A DNA stretch of 64,000 nt from Pomphorhynchus laevis (Eukaryota; Acanthocephala; Palaeacanthocephala; Echinorhynchida; Pomphorhynchidae), in NCBI GenBank assembly GCA_012934845.2, contig WNNJ02002413.1:1-64000 (forward strand), written 5' to 3'. The notes beneath the pieces were generated by a model. The model saw only the letters and a list, made by a program, of their open reading frames with translations, did not search any database and had not been told where the DNA came from. Of the stretch, positions 21,700-33,231 are shown in pieces. Position 1 is the first letter of the stretch. The number at the start of each line of letters is the position of its first letter. Position numbers and translations under genes: made by a program.

Positions 21700-22015
21700 G
21701 TCCTTGCTCCTTTGAATTGCTCATTTGTCGTTCTTCTAACCCGATCACTATGGATCTCGCCAATTTATACCGTCCTGGTTCATTTGCTCCTACCTTATTT
21801 TTACTGAACTCGCTGGCATCTTGTTCTACTGTTATTTGTCCTTCATTCCTTCACAAGTTCTTGGCGAGTTCAACATCCGCCTAGACCGACTCTTTCACCG
21901 ATTCCATCTGATTCATCAACATTCTATCTAACTACAACTTCAAACTTATCTCCACTGCCCCCACACATATCCTTAACGGAGCATTCGACATCATCGCTGT
22001 CCTCAATCGTTTTGC
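21700..22015 (+). pseudogene. LINE-C endonuclease fragment
   Basis: Reads VLGEFNIRLDR (the GDFN strand, with E for D), then a Y-rich LQTYLHCPHTYP stretch corresponding to HV--PTH. Frames are broken. It ends where LINE-A1 begins. Confidence 0.55.
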
Positions 22016-22029
22016 TGGTAAATGCGATA

Positions 22030-24520
22030 GTCCCCCGTATTGTTCGAGTTACGGGGGAACCACCCTGAGTGGTCACGCAAATACGGTAGTTTTAAAAATT
22101 ACAAAAATAAGCATTGTGGTTGTCCAGCGATGCCGAATAACTTCGCCGAAGCTTGTAATATCGACAATAGGCTGTCTGACCTCGACATCATTATATTAAT
22201 TGATAACATGCATCAAAACTTCGTTAAGAAGTTCGAGAGTTGATTTTTATATTAACGGCAAAGGTTGCTTATGCGGCACAGAGTCCGTCTTCATCAACGT
22301 CTCCGACTACAACTAAGACAGCTCTTGCGTTCAAAAAGCGTCGTGGAGCCTCAACAAAAAGCCTATCCTCTTAAGCTATCCCGAGAAGCAAAGGACTTGG
22401 AAATGACGCCCCCCCTACCGAGGGAAATGAAGATATCGCCCGTGTGCAAGTGACTCCATATGTCGTGACAGAAAGCGGTAAGGGCGACTTTTCTGGCTCT
22501 AGTGGCGACTAGGTAGAGGGCATCCCACTCCGGTAACACTTACGCAATGGGAAGTAATCAAGGGCCTTTTCCACTAAATATCCTTCAGTGGAATTCAGGA
22601 GGAGCTTCCGCCCTTAGCCTTCTATCTGATAGAGATGCAGATGCTATAGTCCTTCAGGAAACGCGGTATATCCGTTTCCCACATAACATTACTCTATTTA
22701 TCCCAAAGCACATATATACCCACTTTACTCCGTACATAGCCCCAACCCCTCACTCCTCTTTATCTCAAGGACTTTTAAGCCTAGTCAGAGCTCCTTAAGA
22801 TCATCCCTCTTATTAAACTATTCTTGTCCAGCCCTATCTTGCTTAGTTATATCACTCTGTAAGAACGCTAAGCTGATCAGCGCAGCCAATGTCTATATCC
22901 GCTCAGGATAAATTCACAAGAATCTTGACCTCCTAGATTGTATATTAGGTAGCGCTTATGTCATGTTACTTGGTGGATTCGATGATATAACTGGTCGTTG
23001 GATCAATGCAGCACTACGCAGAGCCAGGAACGACTATCTTATTCACAAATAACCACCCCCACCTTTCATTGATCTACAACAAATTCGCTCCTCGGCATAT
23101 TACTGCTTCATAGAATGTGGTTGTTAAAACCCATCTGTACTAAACAGTCTCGCCAACAACTGACCACCTCGCACAACCCACTTTGTTAGGGGTTAGAGAA
23201 TGATACGTTGCTTAGAAGGAGGTTTCAGTTTGATCCAATCAGGGTGCCCTTCTTTCGAGCAGCTATCCAACTCTTCCCCCGGATAGGGAATGCGAGTTTG
23301 ACCGAATTCAATTCTTACCTCTCATCGCAAGCTACAGTGTTCCTCTCGACTACCTATAGAGGTCGCTTATTCAATCCAGCTCCGAAAAAAACTCAAGGTC
23401 CTAGCTAAAATGTTACACCTCTCCAATATATCTGTTTCCGCCAGACAGGTCCTCTCGAATGAATATTGGAGCTCTAGATATAGGTTCCAGCTGAGTGGGG
23501 ATAGTGCGAGCATTGCTGGACTTAACCTTTCCAAGTCTTCCTTTTGAAAGATATTCAAGAAAAAGAAGTTTGTCTGTTAGATGGAAAGAGCCTCGGGGTG
23601 AATCGATAGTATAGATTTTGAAAGTCTTGGAGCAATCACTAGCCCTACATAATTATAGAGCGAAGCTTTCTCCCCAGCCAATTCCGCCTTTGGGGACTTA
23701 TAGAGCAAGGACTTATCGGATATCCTTAACTCCCGGGGCCCACTTCCGAGCACCTCCAAATCCGTCGCACCACTCTCTTCTCGAGTTCGCCAGCTTTTGA
23801 TAGCCGATCAAAGAAGAGAAGTAGCCGTCACAATGCTTTTAGACTCACTATCCGATGTAGCCGGCATCAACTGTAGCCGATGTATATATTTCCAAAGAAA
23901 AAATGTGTTTGATGTCCCAAATACCTGCGGCTTATTTCGATTCAAAATTCCTTCATATTAATCTACGATAAAGTTCTGGCGCGTAGACGACCAATTAAAT
24001 AGGCAAAATTTAATCCCACCGAGTTTTCATAGGTTTGTCAAAGGGTGCTTGGTCCATTCAGCAATTGGTGAAGTGCATCAGTTTTGTCAGTATAACAGTC
24101 AACAGCTTGCTGTGACTGTTTTTCTTGACTTCTCTGTAGCATTTGACCGCATTTCCATTCACTTTGTTATCTCTCCTCTCAGGTCCTTCGGGTTGCCTGT
24201 GAGAATTGTTACAGGGTGAAGATACTGCTGTACACCAATCAGATATACTATGAAGACGACCCTAATAAACGACCCTCTCGTTTACCCAGCATAGTCCGCG
24301 CCGATTGGATTCTTCGGGGGGGGGGTGAAAGACCCCGGGTGGTTCAGTCGGAAGGCGGCTTGTTGGATTGGTTAGAGGCTCAGATCCCCCTGGATTTGAT
24401 GCCGTAAACATGGAAGACTTACACATGCTATCTTGATGAATTCCTTGTTTTTCAACTAACTGACCTGGCATTTATTTATTCTTTCACCGGTATTATTTGT
24501 TATTAAGAAAATCTTTATAA
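22030..24520 (+). mobile_element. LINE-A1: decayed two-ORF LINE with internal deletion
   Basis: 5'-truncated inside ORF1: the first recognisable block is CGNHPEWSRK near 22050, matching CSNCGGCHPAWSRRC of LINE-A3. ORF1 ends about 22512 and ORF2 starts at ATG 22547, a spacing of about 34 nt as in its sisters. ORF2 (22547-24407) has many frame breaks. Near 24263 the sequence jumps from the EDDP block to RLPSIVRADWILRG, deleting most of the RT palm and thumb (about 0.6 kb relative to LINE-A3). The tail ATTAAGAAAATCTTTAT near 24500 matches LINE-A3. Confidence 0.85.
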
Positions 24521-24840
24521 TCAAAAACTCTCTTTCTATTTATCAAAGAATTAGATTGTAAATGTTGATATGCAGGTGTAGTTAATCGGCAAGTTTAGTG
24601 TATTAGCAAAAATTCCCGTATTTTAAATGTGATTTTTTACGCCCACCTGTTTTAGCGTTAATAATAACACGATATGACATGCATACAATAAATAAATAAA
24701 TAAAATATTTATTTATGTACACGAAAAAAACAGAAACAAAAAAAGAAAAAAAGATATAAATAAATAAAGAAAAAACGTTGACGTCTAGTGTCAATGTAAA
24801 TCGACCGAAATCTATCGGCATTCCAGCTCTTCTTCCTGCT

Positions 24841-27289
24841 TCAAGGCCTCAAATCCATGGGGATCTGAGCCCCCCAACCGATCCAACACGCCGCTTTCCG
24901 ACTGAACCACCCGGGGTCTTTCACACCCCGAATAATCCAATCGGCGCGGACTATGCTGGGTAAACGAGAGACGAGGAGCTTAAGAAACCTTAGCCTTTGC
25001 TCTGGGGGACGTCCTCTAGAGAAGAAGACTAATCCCGATATAGCCCAGGTGCCCCAGAGGCGCACCTGGGTTTTCCCTATCAACGACAGATGTTGGGCCC
25101 GTTTCAGAGCCCACCTAGCTTTCTTCAGAATACGTTTGAGTCTATCCATGTCAGCTTTCGCCGACCAGTTCACCGTAACGGTGAACCCCAGGTATTTTAC
25201 TCGACTTGTGAAGGTGGGGAGTGGTTCAGAGGCAAATATGGAGGAGAGGGCAGAGAATGCTAATCTCTTAAGCTTTTGCTTTGTTGCAGGGGTGCCATGA
25301 AAGACGACCACCTGCGATTTCGCGGAGTTTAGAACAAGATTGGATTTGGGCAACTGGTCTTTTAATCTTAAAAAGAAACGGCTGATGTCAGAGACTACGT
25401 CTTTGCACCTGCGTCCAGAGAACAGGGCTGTGGTGTCATTAGCATACACCACAAGACGTTGTTCGCGTTTAAATATTTTGAATAGATTAATGGAAGCAGC
25501 AAGATATAAGATAGGAGAAAGAGGTGAACCCTGTAATAGGGTAAAACTGACGCGCATCAGGGTCGTCTTCATAATAAAACCGCTTGGTGTACAGCAGAAT
25601 CTCCACCCTGTTCACAATTCTCGCATGCAACCCGAGGGACCTAAGAGAAGAGATCACAAAAGAAATGGAGATGCGGTCAAATGCAGCAGAAAAGTCAAGG
25701 AAAATAGCCACAACTAGGCGATGGCTATTCTCCCGACAAAACTGCTCCAACTCACCTACTGCCGAATGGACCGAGCGACCTTTGACGAACCCATGAAAAC
25801 CTGGAGGGATCAAATTTCGCCTACTTAAATGGTCGCGGATTTTACGCGCAAGCGCTTTTTCGTAAATCGACACGAGGGAATTTTGAATCGAAATGGGTCG
25901 CAGATCTTTAGGGCATGAGCAGGATTTTTTCTTAGGAATAAACACTCTCTCACTAATATTGATGCCTGCTACATCGGATGGGGAGGCTAGAAGCATTGTG
26001 ACGGCCACCTCTCTTCTCTGATCGGCTGTCAAAAGCTGACAGACTCGAGAGGAAAGTGGAGCGTGGGATTTAGAGATGCCCGGAAGTGGACCCCAGGAGT
26101 TAAGGATATCTGTTACAGATAAGTCTCTACTCCTGAAGTCACCCCAAGGCGGGATTGGTTGAGGTGATTGAGTGGCTTTATAGTTATGAAGGGCTAGTGA
26201 CTCTTCCAAAACTTTTTCAAGGCCTATCTTACCTATCCAACCAAATGCCCTATCCTTCCAGCACACAAACTTCTCCTTCCTGAATATCTTCCAGAAGGAA
26301 GACTGAGACGGGTTAAAACGAGCAATATTCGTCTTATCCCTACTCAGCTGGAACCTATATCTAGTGCTCCAGTATTCATTCGAGAGGGTTTGTCTTTCGG
26401 AAACAGAGAGATTAGGAAGGTTCAGCAATTTAGCTAGGACCTTGAGTTTTGTCGGAGTGGGATTGTATAAGCGACCTTTGTAGGTAGTCGATAAAATCGC
26501 GGTAGCTTGCGAAGAGAGGTAGGTATTGAATTCGGTTAAACTCTCATGTCCTATTCTGAGGAAAAGTCGGATTGCCGCCTGAAAGAAGGCCACTCTGATC
26601 GGATCAAAGTGAAACCTCCTTCTCAGCAACGTATCCTCCTCTATCCTCCAACGAATGAGGTCATGAGAGGTGGTCAACTGTTGACGCGACTGCTCCGTGC
26701 AAAGGGGTTTAAGTAACCACCTCGAGTGAAGCAGTAAAATGTCGAGGATTGAATTTGTTGATGTGCAATGAAAAGTGGGAGAAGGTGGTTTGTGAATAAA
26801 GTAATCGTTCCTGGCTCTGCGAAGTGATGCGTTGATCCAACGACCAGTTCTGTCGTTGAAGTCCCCTAGTATCATGTCATAGCCGCTGTCGATAATACCA
26901 TCCAGGAGGTCACGATTCTTGTGGATCTCCCCTGGACGAATGTAAACATTGGCTAGACTGAGGCGTTTACCGTTCTTACTGAGTGAAACTACCAGACAAG
27001 ACAGGGCTGGACATGAGTAGTTTAGCAAGAGGGTGGACCTTAAAGAGCACTTAACTAAGGTCAAGAGTCCTTGAGAGGAAGAAGAGTGAGGCGGGGTTAT
27101 GTACGGAGTATAGTGGGAACAGATATGCTTTGGGATAAATCGAGTAATGTCCTGGGAGAGACGGAAAGACCGCGTCTCCTGAAGGACTATAACATCTGCG
27201 TCTCTAACGGATAGAAGTCTAAGGGCAGAAGCACCTCCCGAATTCCACTGAAGGATATTCAGTGAAAAAGGCTCACGAGTACTCTGCAT
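24841..27289 (-). pseudogene. LINE-A2 ORF2 (endonuclease + RT), one frame break
   Basis: The 600-codon part contains the full AP endonuclease (LQWN, QET, GDFND, TSHDL) and the RT up to motif A, FLDFSAAFDRI. A further 243 codons, from within motif B to the end, carry VVYANDT, where active copies have YADD, so one catalytic aspartate reads N. Compared with LINE-A3, 11 bases are missing at motif B (TGTGCCTCAAG, between GGT repeats), which removes most of GVPQ and shifts the frame near 25540. Apart from this the two ORF2s look about 90% or more identical by eye. The element is dead but young. Confidence 0.9.
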
Positions 27290-27322
27290 TGTGATGGACT
27301 AGTTGGAATGGGGATTGCCATC

Positions 27323-28390
27323 CTAGACCGAACTAGGAGCAGGAAGGTTCCCCTTCCCACCACCAGCCCCGTCCAGTGAAGGCACTTGCCCCTGGGCAGC
27401 GTCTTCATTTCCCCTTCTCTGTTTTTGTTTAATGAGTTTCCTGATTTTTAACGGGGGAACGGCGTGAGCCGAAGCACCCCTCTTGTTTGATTTTTCAGCA
27501 GGAACGACCACTGACGGCGGACTCATAAACAAATTGGCGACCATCTTCATAACCATTTGCTCGAGATTCTTCATAAATATTTCGGATTTGAGGTCAGAAA
27601 AAAGATCTGAAGCAACAGGACTGACTGCCACCTTGGAAAAGGTCTCTTTGTGTGGTCGCGGGGCTTGAAATTTGCATAAGTAGGCCTTGAAATAAGGGCA
27701 TTTTCTTGCCCACGCCGGGTAAGCTTCCCCGCAATTGAGGCATTTGACGGGGTTAATACAAGAAGCGTCTGTGGGGCATTCAATTTGTCCACACCGGCCG
27801 CAACAAGCCGCCTTACTGCAGCTGGAGGCCAAGTGCCCCCATTTATGGCACCGGCTGCAGTGCGGGTATGTATACTCTTCGGTAGACACAGTGGCAAACT
27901 TAAGATTGAAATCCAGAAAGGGGTTGCAGTGATTTCTAGAAAGCAGTTCGGCCTGAATAACCGAGGCTGAACAAAAACCTACGTTTATCTGGTTACCATC
28001 TCGACCTGTCAGCGGTCTAACGTTATGTATTTTAAAAAGCTCGGTAAGATTGACTAGATCTTCATGTTCAAGTGGAACTGGAAGATTGTTGATTTTTAGA
28101 CTGGCCATTATAGGCTTTGATTCGAACTTGCCAATATCTTTTAAATTGACTTGAAAAAAAGTATTGTATTCATTCATAGCTTCTTCTGAAGTAAACGATA
28201 TCTTAATAGTCGTCTCCGTGTATCTGACAGAGTTATACACGACTCTGTTCTTAAATTTAAGTGTGAATGTTCGAAGAAAACAATTATACAATTCATGTCT
28301 TTCGATAGGTTTTAACAAAGTAACTATCCCTAAATTTCTTGTTTTAGGGATTGGGGGAGTAATTCCCCCTCGCCGGTACCAGAAACAAAA
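27323..28390 (-). pseudogene. LINE-A2 ORF1 (zinc-knuckle protein), 5' truncated
   Basis: Open for 331 codons from 28318 and homologous upstream to about 28390 (RGITPPIPKTRNLG), but without an ATG. It has three cysteine clusters: CSRCHKWGHLASSC (CX2CX4HX4C), a CGRCGQIEC cluster and CLNCGEAYPAWARKC, typical nucleic-acid-binding knuckles of jockey/I-type LINE ORF1. Most of the protein is only about half identical to LINE-A3 ORF1. The last 30 or so residues (RRGNEDAAQGQVPSLDGAGG onward) are nearly identical. Confidence 0.85.
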
Positions 28391-28400
28391 TCACTAACCT

Positions 28401-28920
28401 GTAGAACGTTCAATGAGTCCTTGTTTACCTTTTTTGTTCCAAATTCTTCTTTTTTTCTTACTGGAAATAGCTGTATTTTCAGAATCGTTTGATGCTCCGA
28501 ACGCGTTGTTCATTCTTTGTTATACTTACAATGAATTCAATGGATTGGCATGCATACGCTCAAATGCTATTATGATAGCTTCAATGTGTAGATGTGACGA
28601 AACGGCGCTTTAATTTTCAACGCATTATGTGCTATCAACGTTTGTTTTTTCGTTCACACCTGTCTATTGTCATTTTAATAATTCGACAAATTTGCATTGT
28701 ACATTCATTGCATGTTGTTTTAGGATTCTCGCTTATATTTCATATTGTACTAAATACCGTTGTTAGCTTTGTTTAATTGTTGCTGTTTGAGTGATATATT
28801 TCGCTCATTACAGGAATGATGAACGTATTTTTCCACGATGCGAAATCGGACACCAATGTGTGCAAGTAAGTACAACGAAGGAAACTGGTTGAACGAACAC
28901 AGTAGTTGTAACAAGCGAAC
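28401..28920 (+). other. Region between the head-to-head LINEs; LINE-A3 5' UTR
   Basis: About 520 bp between the 5' ends of LINE-A2 and LINE-A3. The 3' part must be the LINE-A3 5' UTR, but its start cannot be placed without another copy. I see no repeat shared with the 5' end of LINE-A2. An internal LINE promoter is expected here but no motif was recognised. Confidence 0.4.
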
Positions 28921-30150
28921 ATGTCGGAGGTTCAAAGCAATTGCAATTCCAGCAAAATTCCTTACGAAAAATCAAAATTCAACGAAAAATATCAGGTATT
29001 CTCAGATAATACACACTGCAAGCAAAAGGTTAGTTCTGTTTCTATTGTTTGTGACGATGAAGGGTTACTTCCACCCATTCCCAAACTTACAAATTTGGGT
29101 ATTATAAAGATATCAAAGCCCGTTGCTAGACATTCATTATTTAATATTTTCCTAAGGAAATTTTCTACTGAACTTAAAAATAGAGTTGTTTTTAACTGTG
29201 TTCGATACAGTGAATCAGAAATAAAAATTTCTTTCGCCTCGCCTGAGGATCTTAAAAGATATGCTGTATTTTTTGAATCCAATTTGTCCGAATTTGGATC
29301 GTTTGAACAAAAACCAATCATGGCCTCGGTCAAAATATCGAATCTCCCGGCCCACCTTGAAAATGAGGATATTGCATTACTAAAAAGTAAGTTCAATATT
29401 TCCAGTTTTCGTCAACTTATGGGAAAGAATGGCTTCCCCTTAACGATCGCTTTAGGTTCTGCGGCAATTGATCAAGCTGAGTTACTCGTCAGATCTGCTA
29501 ATAACCCATTTTTGGGCTTCAATTTATCCTTTAAAATAGTTGGCAGGGAAGAATTTACATACCCCCATTGTAGTCGGTGCCATAAGTGGGGGCATTGGGC
29601 TTCCAGCTGCACCTTACCGACTACATGTGGGGTGTGTAGCTCCTTATCCTGCCCAGCCGTAATGGACGGCTGTAAATGCTCGGCCCTCCTTTCCTGCTCC
29701 AACTGTGGGGGGTGTCACCCTGCTTGGAGCAGGAGGTGTAACGTCTTCAAAGATTACGCCAACAAATTCTGTTCAACAGCTACCAAGAAGCCAGCCTCTT
29801 TTTCCGAAGCAGCTGCCCTGCCTTCTAACGTCGGGTCAAGAATGACGGACGCCGACATCTTTAGAGCCATAGACATCCGTGCCGCTGTGAATAAGAAACA
29901 GACTGAGGAATTAGTCAAGTCTCTGCTCGGTGCCCTCCTCACGGCACCGTCTGTTCCGATTAATGCAGTAATACCGCCTTCAAAGAAAAGGGGGGCTTCG
30001 GCCAATCCTCCCATCCAACCCTTAAATATTGGGAAACTATTAAAGTCTAAGGCTAGAAGGGGAAATGAAGATGCTGCCCAGGGGCAAGTACCTACCCTGG
30101 ACGGAGCTGGTGGCGGGAAGGGAAACCTTCCTGCACCTAGCTCTGTCTAG
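28921..30150 (+). CDS. LINE-A3 ORF1, zinc-knuckle nucleic-acid-binding protein
   Basis: 409 codons, fully open, from ATG 28921 to TAG. The middle (about residues 60-200) probably folds as the RRM-like region common in such ORF1s (KIS-AS-EDLKRY, then IMASVKISNLP). Residues 217-230 are CSRCHKWGHWASSC, a CX2CX4HX4C knuckle. Two further cysteine clusters follow, CGVCSSLSC and CSNCGGCHPAWSRRC. The C-terminus is basic then glycine-rich. By analogy it coats the element RNA. It ends 33 nt before ORF2, in the same frame but with stops between, so reinitiation is a plausible way to make ORF2 (inference). Confidence 0.9.
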   Translation: MSEVQSNCNSSKIPYEKSKFNEKYQVFSDNTHCKQKVSSVSIVCDDEGLLPPIPKLTNLGIIKISKPVARHSLFNIFLRKFSTELKNRVVFNCVRYSESEIKISFASPEDLKRYAVFFESNLSEFGSFEQKPIMASVKISNLPAHLENEDIALLKSKFNISSFRQLMGKNGFPLTIALGSAAIDQAELLVRSANNPFLGFNLSFKIVGREEFTYPHCSRCHKWGHWASSCTLPTTCGVCSSLSCPAVMDGCKCSALLSCSNCGGCHPAWSRRCNVFKDYANKFCSTATKKPASFSEAAALPSNVGSRMTDADIFRAIDIRAAVNKKQTEELVKSLLGALLTAPSVPINAVIPPSKKRGASANPPIQPLNIGKLLKSKARRGNEDAAQGQVPTLDGAGGGKGNLPAPSSV

Positions 30151-30183
30151 GTAGGCAATCCCCCATCCAACTAATCCATCACA

Positions 30184-32643
30184 ATGCAGAGTACTCGTGA
30201 GCCTTTTTCACTGAATGTCCTTCAGTGGAATTCGGGAGGTGCTTCTGCCCTCAGACTTTTATCTGGTAGAGATGCAGATGTTATAGTGCTTCAGGAGACG
30301 CGGTCTATCCGTCTTCCCCAGGACATTACTCAATTTATCCCAAAGCATATATGTTCCCACTATACTCCGTACTTAGCCCCACCTCACTCCTCTTCATCTC
30401 AAGGACTCTTGACCTTAGTTAAGTGCTCCTTAAGGTCCTCCCTCCTATTAAACTACTCATGTCCAGCCATGTCTTGTTTAGTAGTTTCACTTAGTAAAAA
30501 CGGTAAACGCCTCAGTCTAGCCAATGTCTACATCCGTCCAGGGGAAATTCACAAGAACCGTGATCTCCTGGATAGTATTATTGACAGCGGTTATGACATG
30601 ATACTTGGGGATTTCAACGACAGAACTGGTCGTTGGATCAATGCAGCGCTTCGCAGAGCCAGGAACGGTTATCTTATTCACAAACCCCCATCCCCTACCT
30701 TTCATTGCACATCAACAAATTCTATCCTCGACATTTTACTGCTTCACTCGAGGTGGCTGTTAAAACCCCTCTGCACGGAGCAGTCGCGCCAGCAATTGTC
30801 CACCTCTCATGACCTAATTCGTTGGAGAATTGAGGAAGATATGTTGCTTCGCAGAAGGTTTCACTTTGATCCGATCAGAGTGGCCTTCTTTCAGGCGGCT
30901 ATCCAACTCTTTCCCCGAATAGGAAATGAGAGTCTGACCGAATTTAATACCTACCTCTTTTCGCAAGCTACCGCGATTCTATCGACTACCTATAAAGGTC
31001 GTATATACAATCCCACTCCGACGAAACTCAAGGTCCTAGCAAAATTACTGAACCTCCCTAATCTCTCTGCTTCCGCCAAACAGGCCCTCTCGAATGAATA
31101 CTGGAGCACCAGATACAGGTTCCAGCTGAGTAGGGATAGGACGAGTATCGCTCGCCTTAATCCTTCTCAGTCTTCCTTTTGGAAGATTTTCAAGAAGGAG
31201 AAGTTTGTTTGCTGGAAGGATAGAGCATTGAGTTGGATAGGGAATGTAGGCCTTGATAAAGTTTTGGAGGAGTCACTAGCCCTACACAACTATGGAGCCA
31301 CTCAATCACCTCAACCAATCCCGCCTTGGTGTAACTTCAGGAGTAGGGATCTATCTGTTACGGATATTCTTAACTCCTGGGGTCCACTCCCGGGCACCTC
31401 CAAATCCGTCGTTCCACTTTCTTCTCGGGTCTGTCAGCTTTTGACAGCTGATCAGAGAAGAGAGGTGGCCGTAACAATGCTTTTAGCCTCCCCATCTGAT
31501 GTAGCAGGCATCAATATTAGTAAGCGTGTTTTTATTCCTAAGAAAAAATCCTGCTCATGTCCTAAAGACCTGCGACCCATTTCGATTCAAAATTCCCTCG
31601 TGTCGATTTACGAAAAAGCGCTTGCGCGTAAAATCCGCGACCATTTAAGTAGGCGAAATTTGATCCCTCCAGGTTTTCATGGGTTCGTCAAAGGTCGCTC
31701 GGTCCATTCGGCAGTAGGTGAGTTGGAGCAGTTTTGTCGGGAGAATAGCCATCGCCTAGTTGTGGCTATTTTCCTTGACTTTTCTGCTGCATTTGACCGC
31801 ATCTCCATTCCTTTTGTGATCTCTTCTCTTAGGTCCCTCGGGTTGCCTGCGAGAATTGTGAACAGGGTGGAGATTCTGCTGTACACCAAGCGGTTTTATT
31901 ATGAAGACGACCCTGATGCGCGTCAGTTTTACCCTATTACAGGTGTGCCTCAAGGTTCACCTCTTTCTCCTATCTTATATCTTGCTGCCTCCATTAATCT
32001 ATTCAAAATATTTAAGCGCGAACAACGTCTTGTGGTGTATGCTGATGACACCACAGCCCTGTTCTCTGGACACAGGTGTAAAGACGTAGTTTCTGACATC
32101 AGCCGCTTCTTTTTAAGATTAAAAGACCAGTTACCCAAATCCAATCTTATTTTAAACTCCGCCAAATCGCAGGCGGTTGTCTTTCATGGCACCACTGCAA
32201 CAAAGAAAAAACTTAAGAGATTAGCACTCTCAGCACTTTCCTCCATATTTGCCTCTGAACCACTCCCCACCTTCACATGTCGGGTAAAATACCTGGGGTT
32301 CACCGTTACGGTGAACTGGTCGGCGAAAGCTGACCTGGATAGACTTAAACGTATCCGGAGGAAAGCTAAGTGGGCTCTGAAACGGGCTCAGCATCTGTCA
32401 TTGAAAGGGAAAACCCAGGTACGCCTTTGGGGTACCTGGGCTATCTCGGGACTAGTCTTTTTCTCAAGAGGACGTCCCCCAGAGCAAAGGCTAAGGTTTC
32501 TTAAGCTCCTCGTCTCTCGTTTACCCAGCATAGTTCGCGCCGATTGGATTCTTCGGGGGGTGAAAGACCCCGGGTGGTTCAGTCGGAAGGCGGCGTGTTG
32601 GATCGGTTGGGGGGCTCAGATCCCCCTGGATTTGATGCCTTGA
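30184..32643 (+). CDS. LINE-A3 ORF2, endonuclease-reverse transcriptase
   Basis: 819 codons, fully open. AP-type endonuclease: N16 in LQWN, E38 in QET, D143 and N145 in GDFND, and H209 in TSHDL. RT: RPISIQNSL block, motif A FLDFSAAFDRI (D532), motif B GVPQGSPLSP (from 587), motif C YADDTT (D621, D622). The C-terminus has a post-RT region ending GWGAQIPLDLMP and no RNase H. All expected catalytic residues are visible, so the protein could be active. The lack of RNase H and the knuckle-bearing ORF1 fit a jockey-like clade, but clade placement needs a tree. Confidence 0.93.
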   Translation: MQSTREPFSLNVLQWNSGGASALRLLSGRDADVIVLQETRSIRLPQDITQFIPKHICSHYTPYLAPPHSSSSQGLLTLVKCSLRSSLLLNYSCPAMSCLVVSLSKNGKRLSLANVYIRPGEIHKNRDLLDSIIDSGYDMILGDFNDRTGRWINAALRRARNGYLIHKPPSPTFHCTSTNSILDILLLHSRWLLKPLCTEQSRQQLSTSHDLIRWRIEEDMLLRRRFHFDPIRVAFFQAAIQLFPRIGNESLTEFNTYLFSQATAILSTTYKGRIYNPTPTKLKVLAKLLNLPNLSASAKQALSNEYWSTRYRFQLSRDRTSIARLNPSQSSFWKIFKKEKFVCWKDRALSWIGNVGLDKVLEESLALHNYGATQSPQPIPPWCNFRSRDLSVTDILNSWGPLPGTSKSVVPLSSRVCQLLTADQRREVAVTMLLASPSDVAGINISKRVFIPKKKSCSCPKDLRPISIQNSLVSIYEKALARKIRDHLSRRNLIPPGFHGFVKGRSVHSAVGELEQFCRENSHRLVVAIFLDFSAAFDRISIPFVISSLRSLGLPARIVNRVEILLYTKRFYYEDDPDARQFYPITGVPQGSPLSPILYLAASINLFKIFKREQRLVVYADDTTALFSGHRCKDVVSDISRFFLRLKDQLPKSNLILNSAKSQAVVFHGTTATKKKLKRLALSALSSIFASEPLPTFTCRVKYLGFTVTVNWSAKADLDRLKRIRRKAKWALKRAQHLSLKGKTQVRLWGTWAISGLVFFSRGRPPEQRLRFLKLLVSRLPSIVRADWILRGVKDPGWFSRKAACWIGWGAQIPLDLMP

Positions 32644-32775
32644 ACATTGAAGAAGACTAACACGTGCTGTCTTGTTATTTCTTTTGTTTATCTTGGAACT
32701 GATCTGACATTTATTTATTCCTTCACCATGTATTATTTGTTATTAAGAAAATCTTTATTTATTTATTATTTGAAC
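32644..32775 (+). other. LINE-A3 3' UTR and tail
   Basis: ORF2 is followed by about 125 bases shared with LINE-A1 (CATTTATTTATTC, TATTATTTGTTATTAAG) and a TTTATTTATTTATT tail rather than poly(A). No classical AATAAA near the end was seen. Confidence 0.7.
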
Positions 32776-33037
32776 ACAGTGTTCATGTGCTAACATTTTT
32801 ATATTTACATATTCATAGTTTAGGATTAAAATATAGCCATTACCTCGAAGCGTGCATGTGGCAGTATCACATCTATTACAGATATGTAACACTGAATTAT
32901 CATTTTAGATTTTGTAAATCCCAAAGTGTTTAAAATAATTGTTAAAATTAAATAATTCACTGCCTAAATTTTCATTTAGTCTGTGAAGCTACCGATTGAA
33001 ACTTGATCTACTTTTTTATCATACATTGTAGACAAAG
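32776..33037. other. No recognisable feature
   Basis: AT-rich spacer between LINE-A3 and the PLE-repeat nest. Confidence 0.35.
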
Positions 33038-33231
33038 AATCAAATCAGCTAACTGAGTCTACGTATTTAATATAATTATAAAATAAACAAAACATAATAA
33101 TGCTAAATCAAAATTTAATAATTAAATAATAAAATTAATAATTGTTTTTAGATTTTTTATAATTTATATCAAGTTAAAATAAAAAATTGAAATTTTAAAT
33201 AAAAGTCATTTTTATGAATTGACTAATAAAT
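33038..33231 (-). repeat. PLE terminal repeat, AT-rich half only
   Basis: Starts AATCAAATCAGCTAACTGAG and stops at TAATAAATAACA, where LINE-C sequence (GACCGCAATCGTTCG) takes over. The structured half is missing. The same repeat-to-LINE junction recurs at 36.12 kb. Confidence 0.8.

Larger units (their letters stand above)
24686..28400 (-). mobile_element. LINE-A2: nearly complete copy
   Basis: Minus-strand LINE of about 3.7 kb: ORF1 then ORF2, with a 33-nt gap as in LINE-A3. The sense-strand tail ends in T-rich and TTTATTTATTTATT repeats near 24690, the same tail style as LINE-A3. The 5' end is near 28400, where ORF1 homology begins without an ATG, so it lacks roughly the first 50 codons. 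It lies head-to-head with LINE-A3. Confidence 0.85.
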
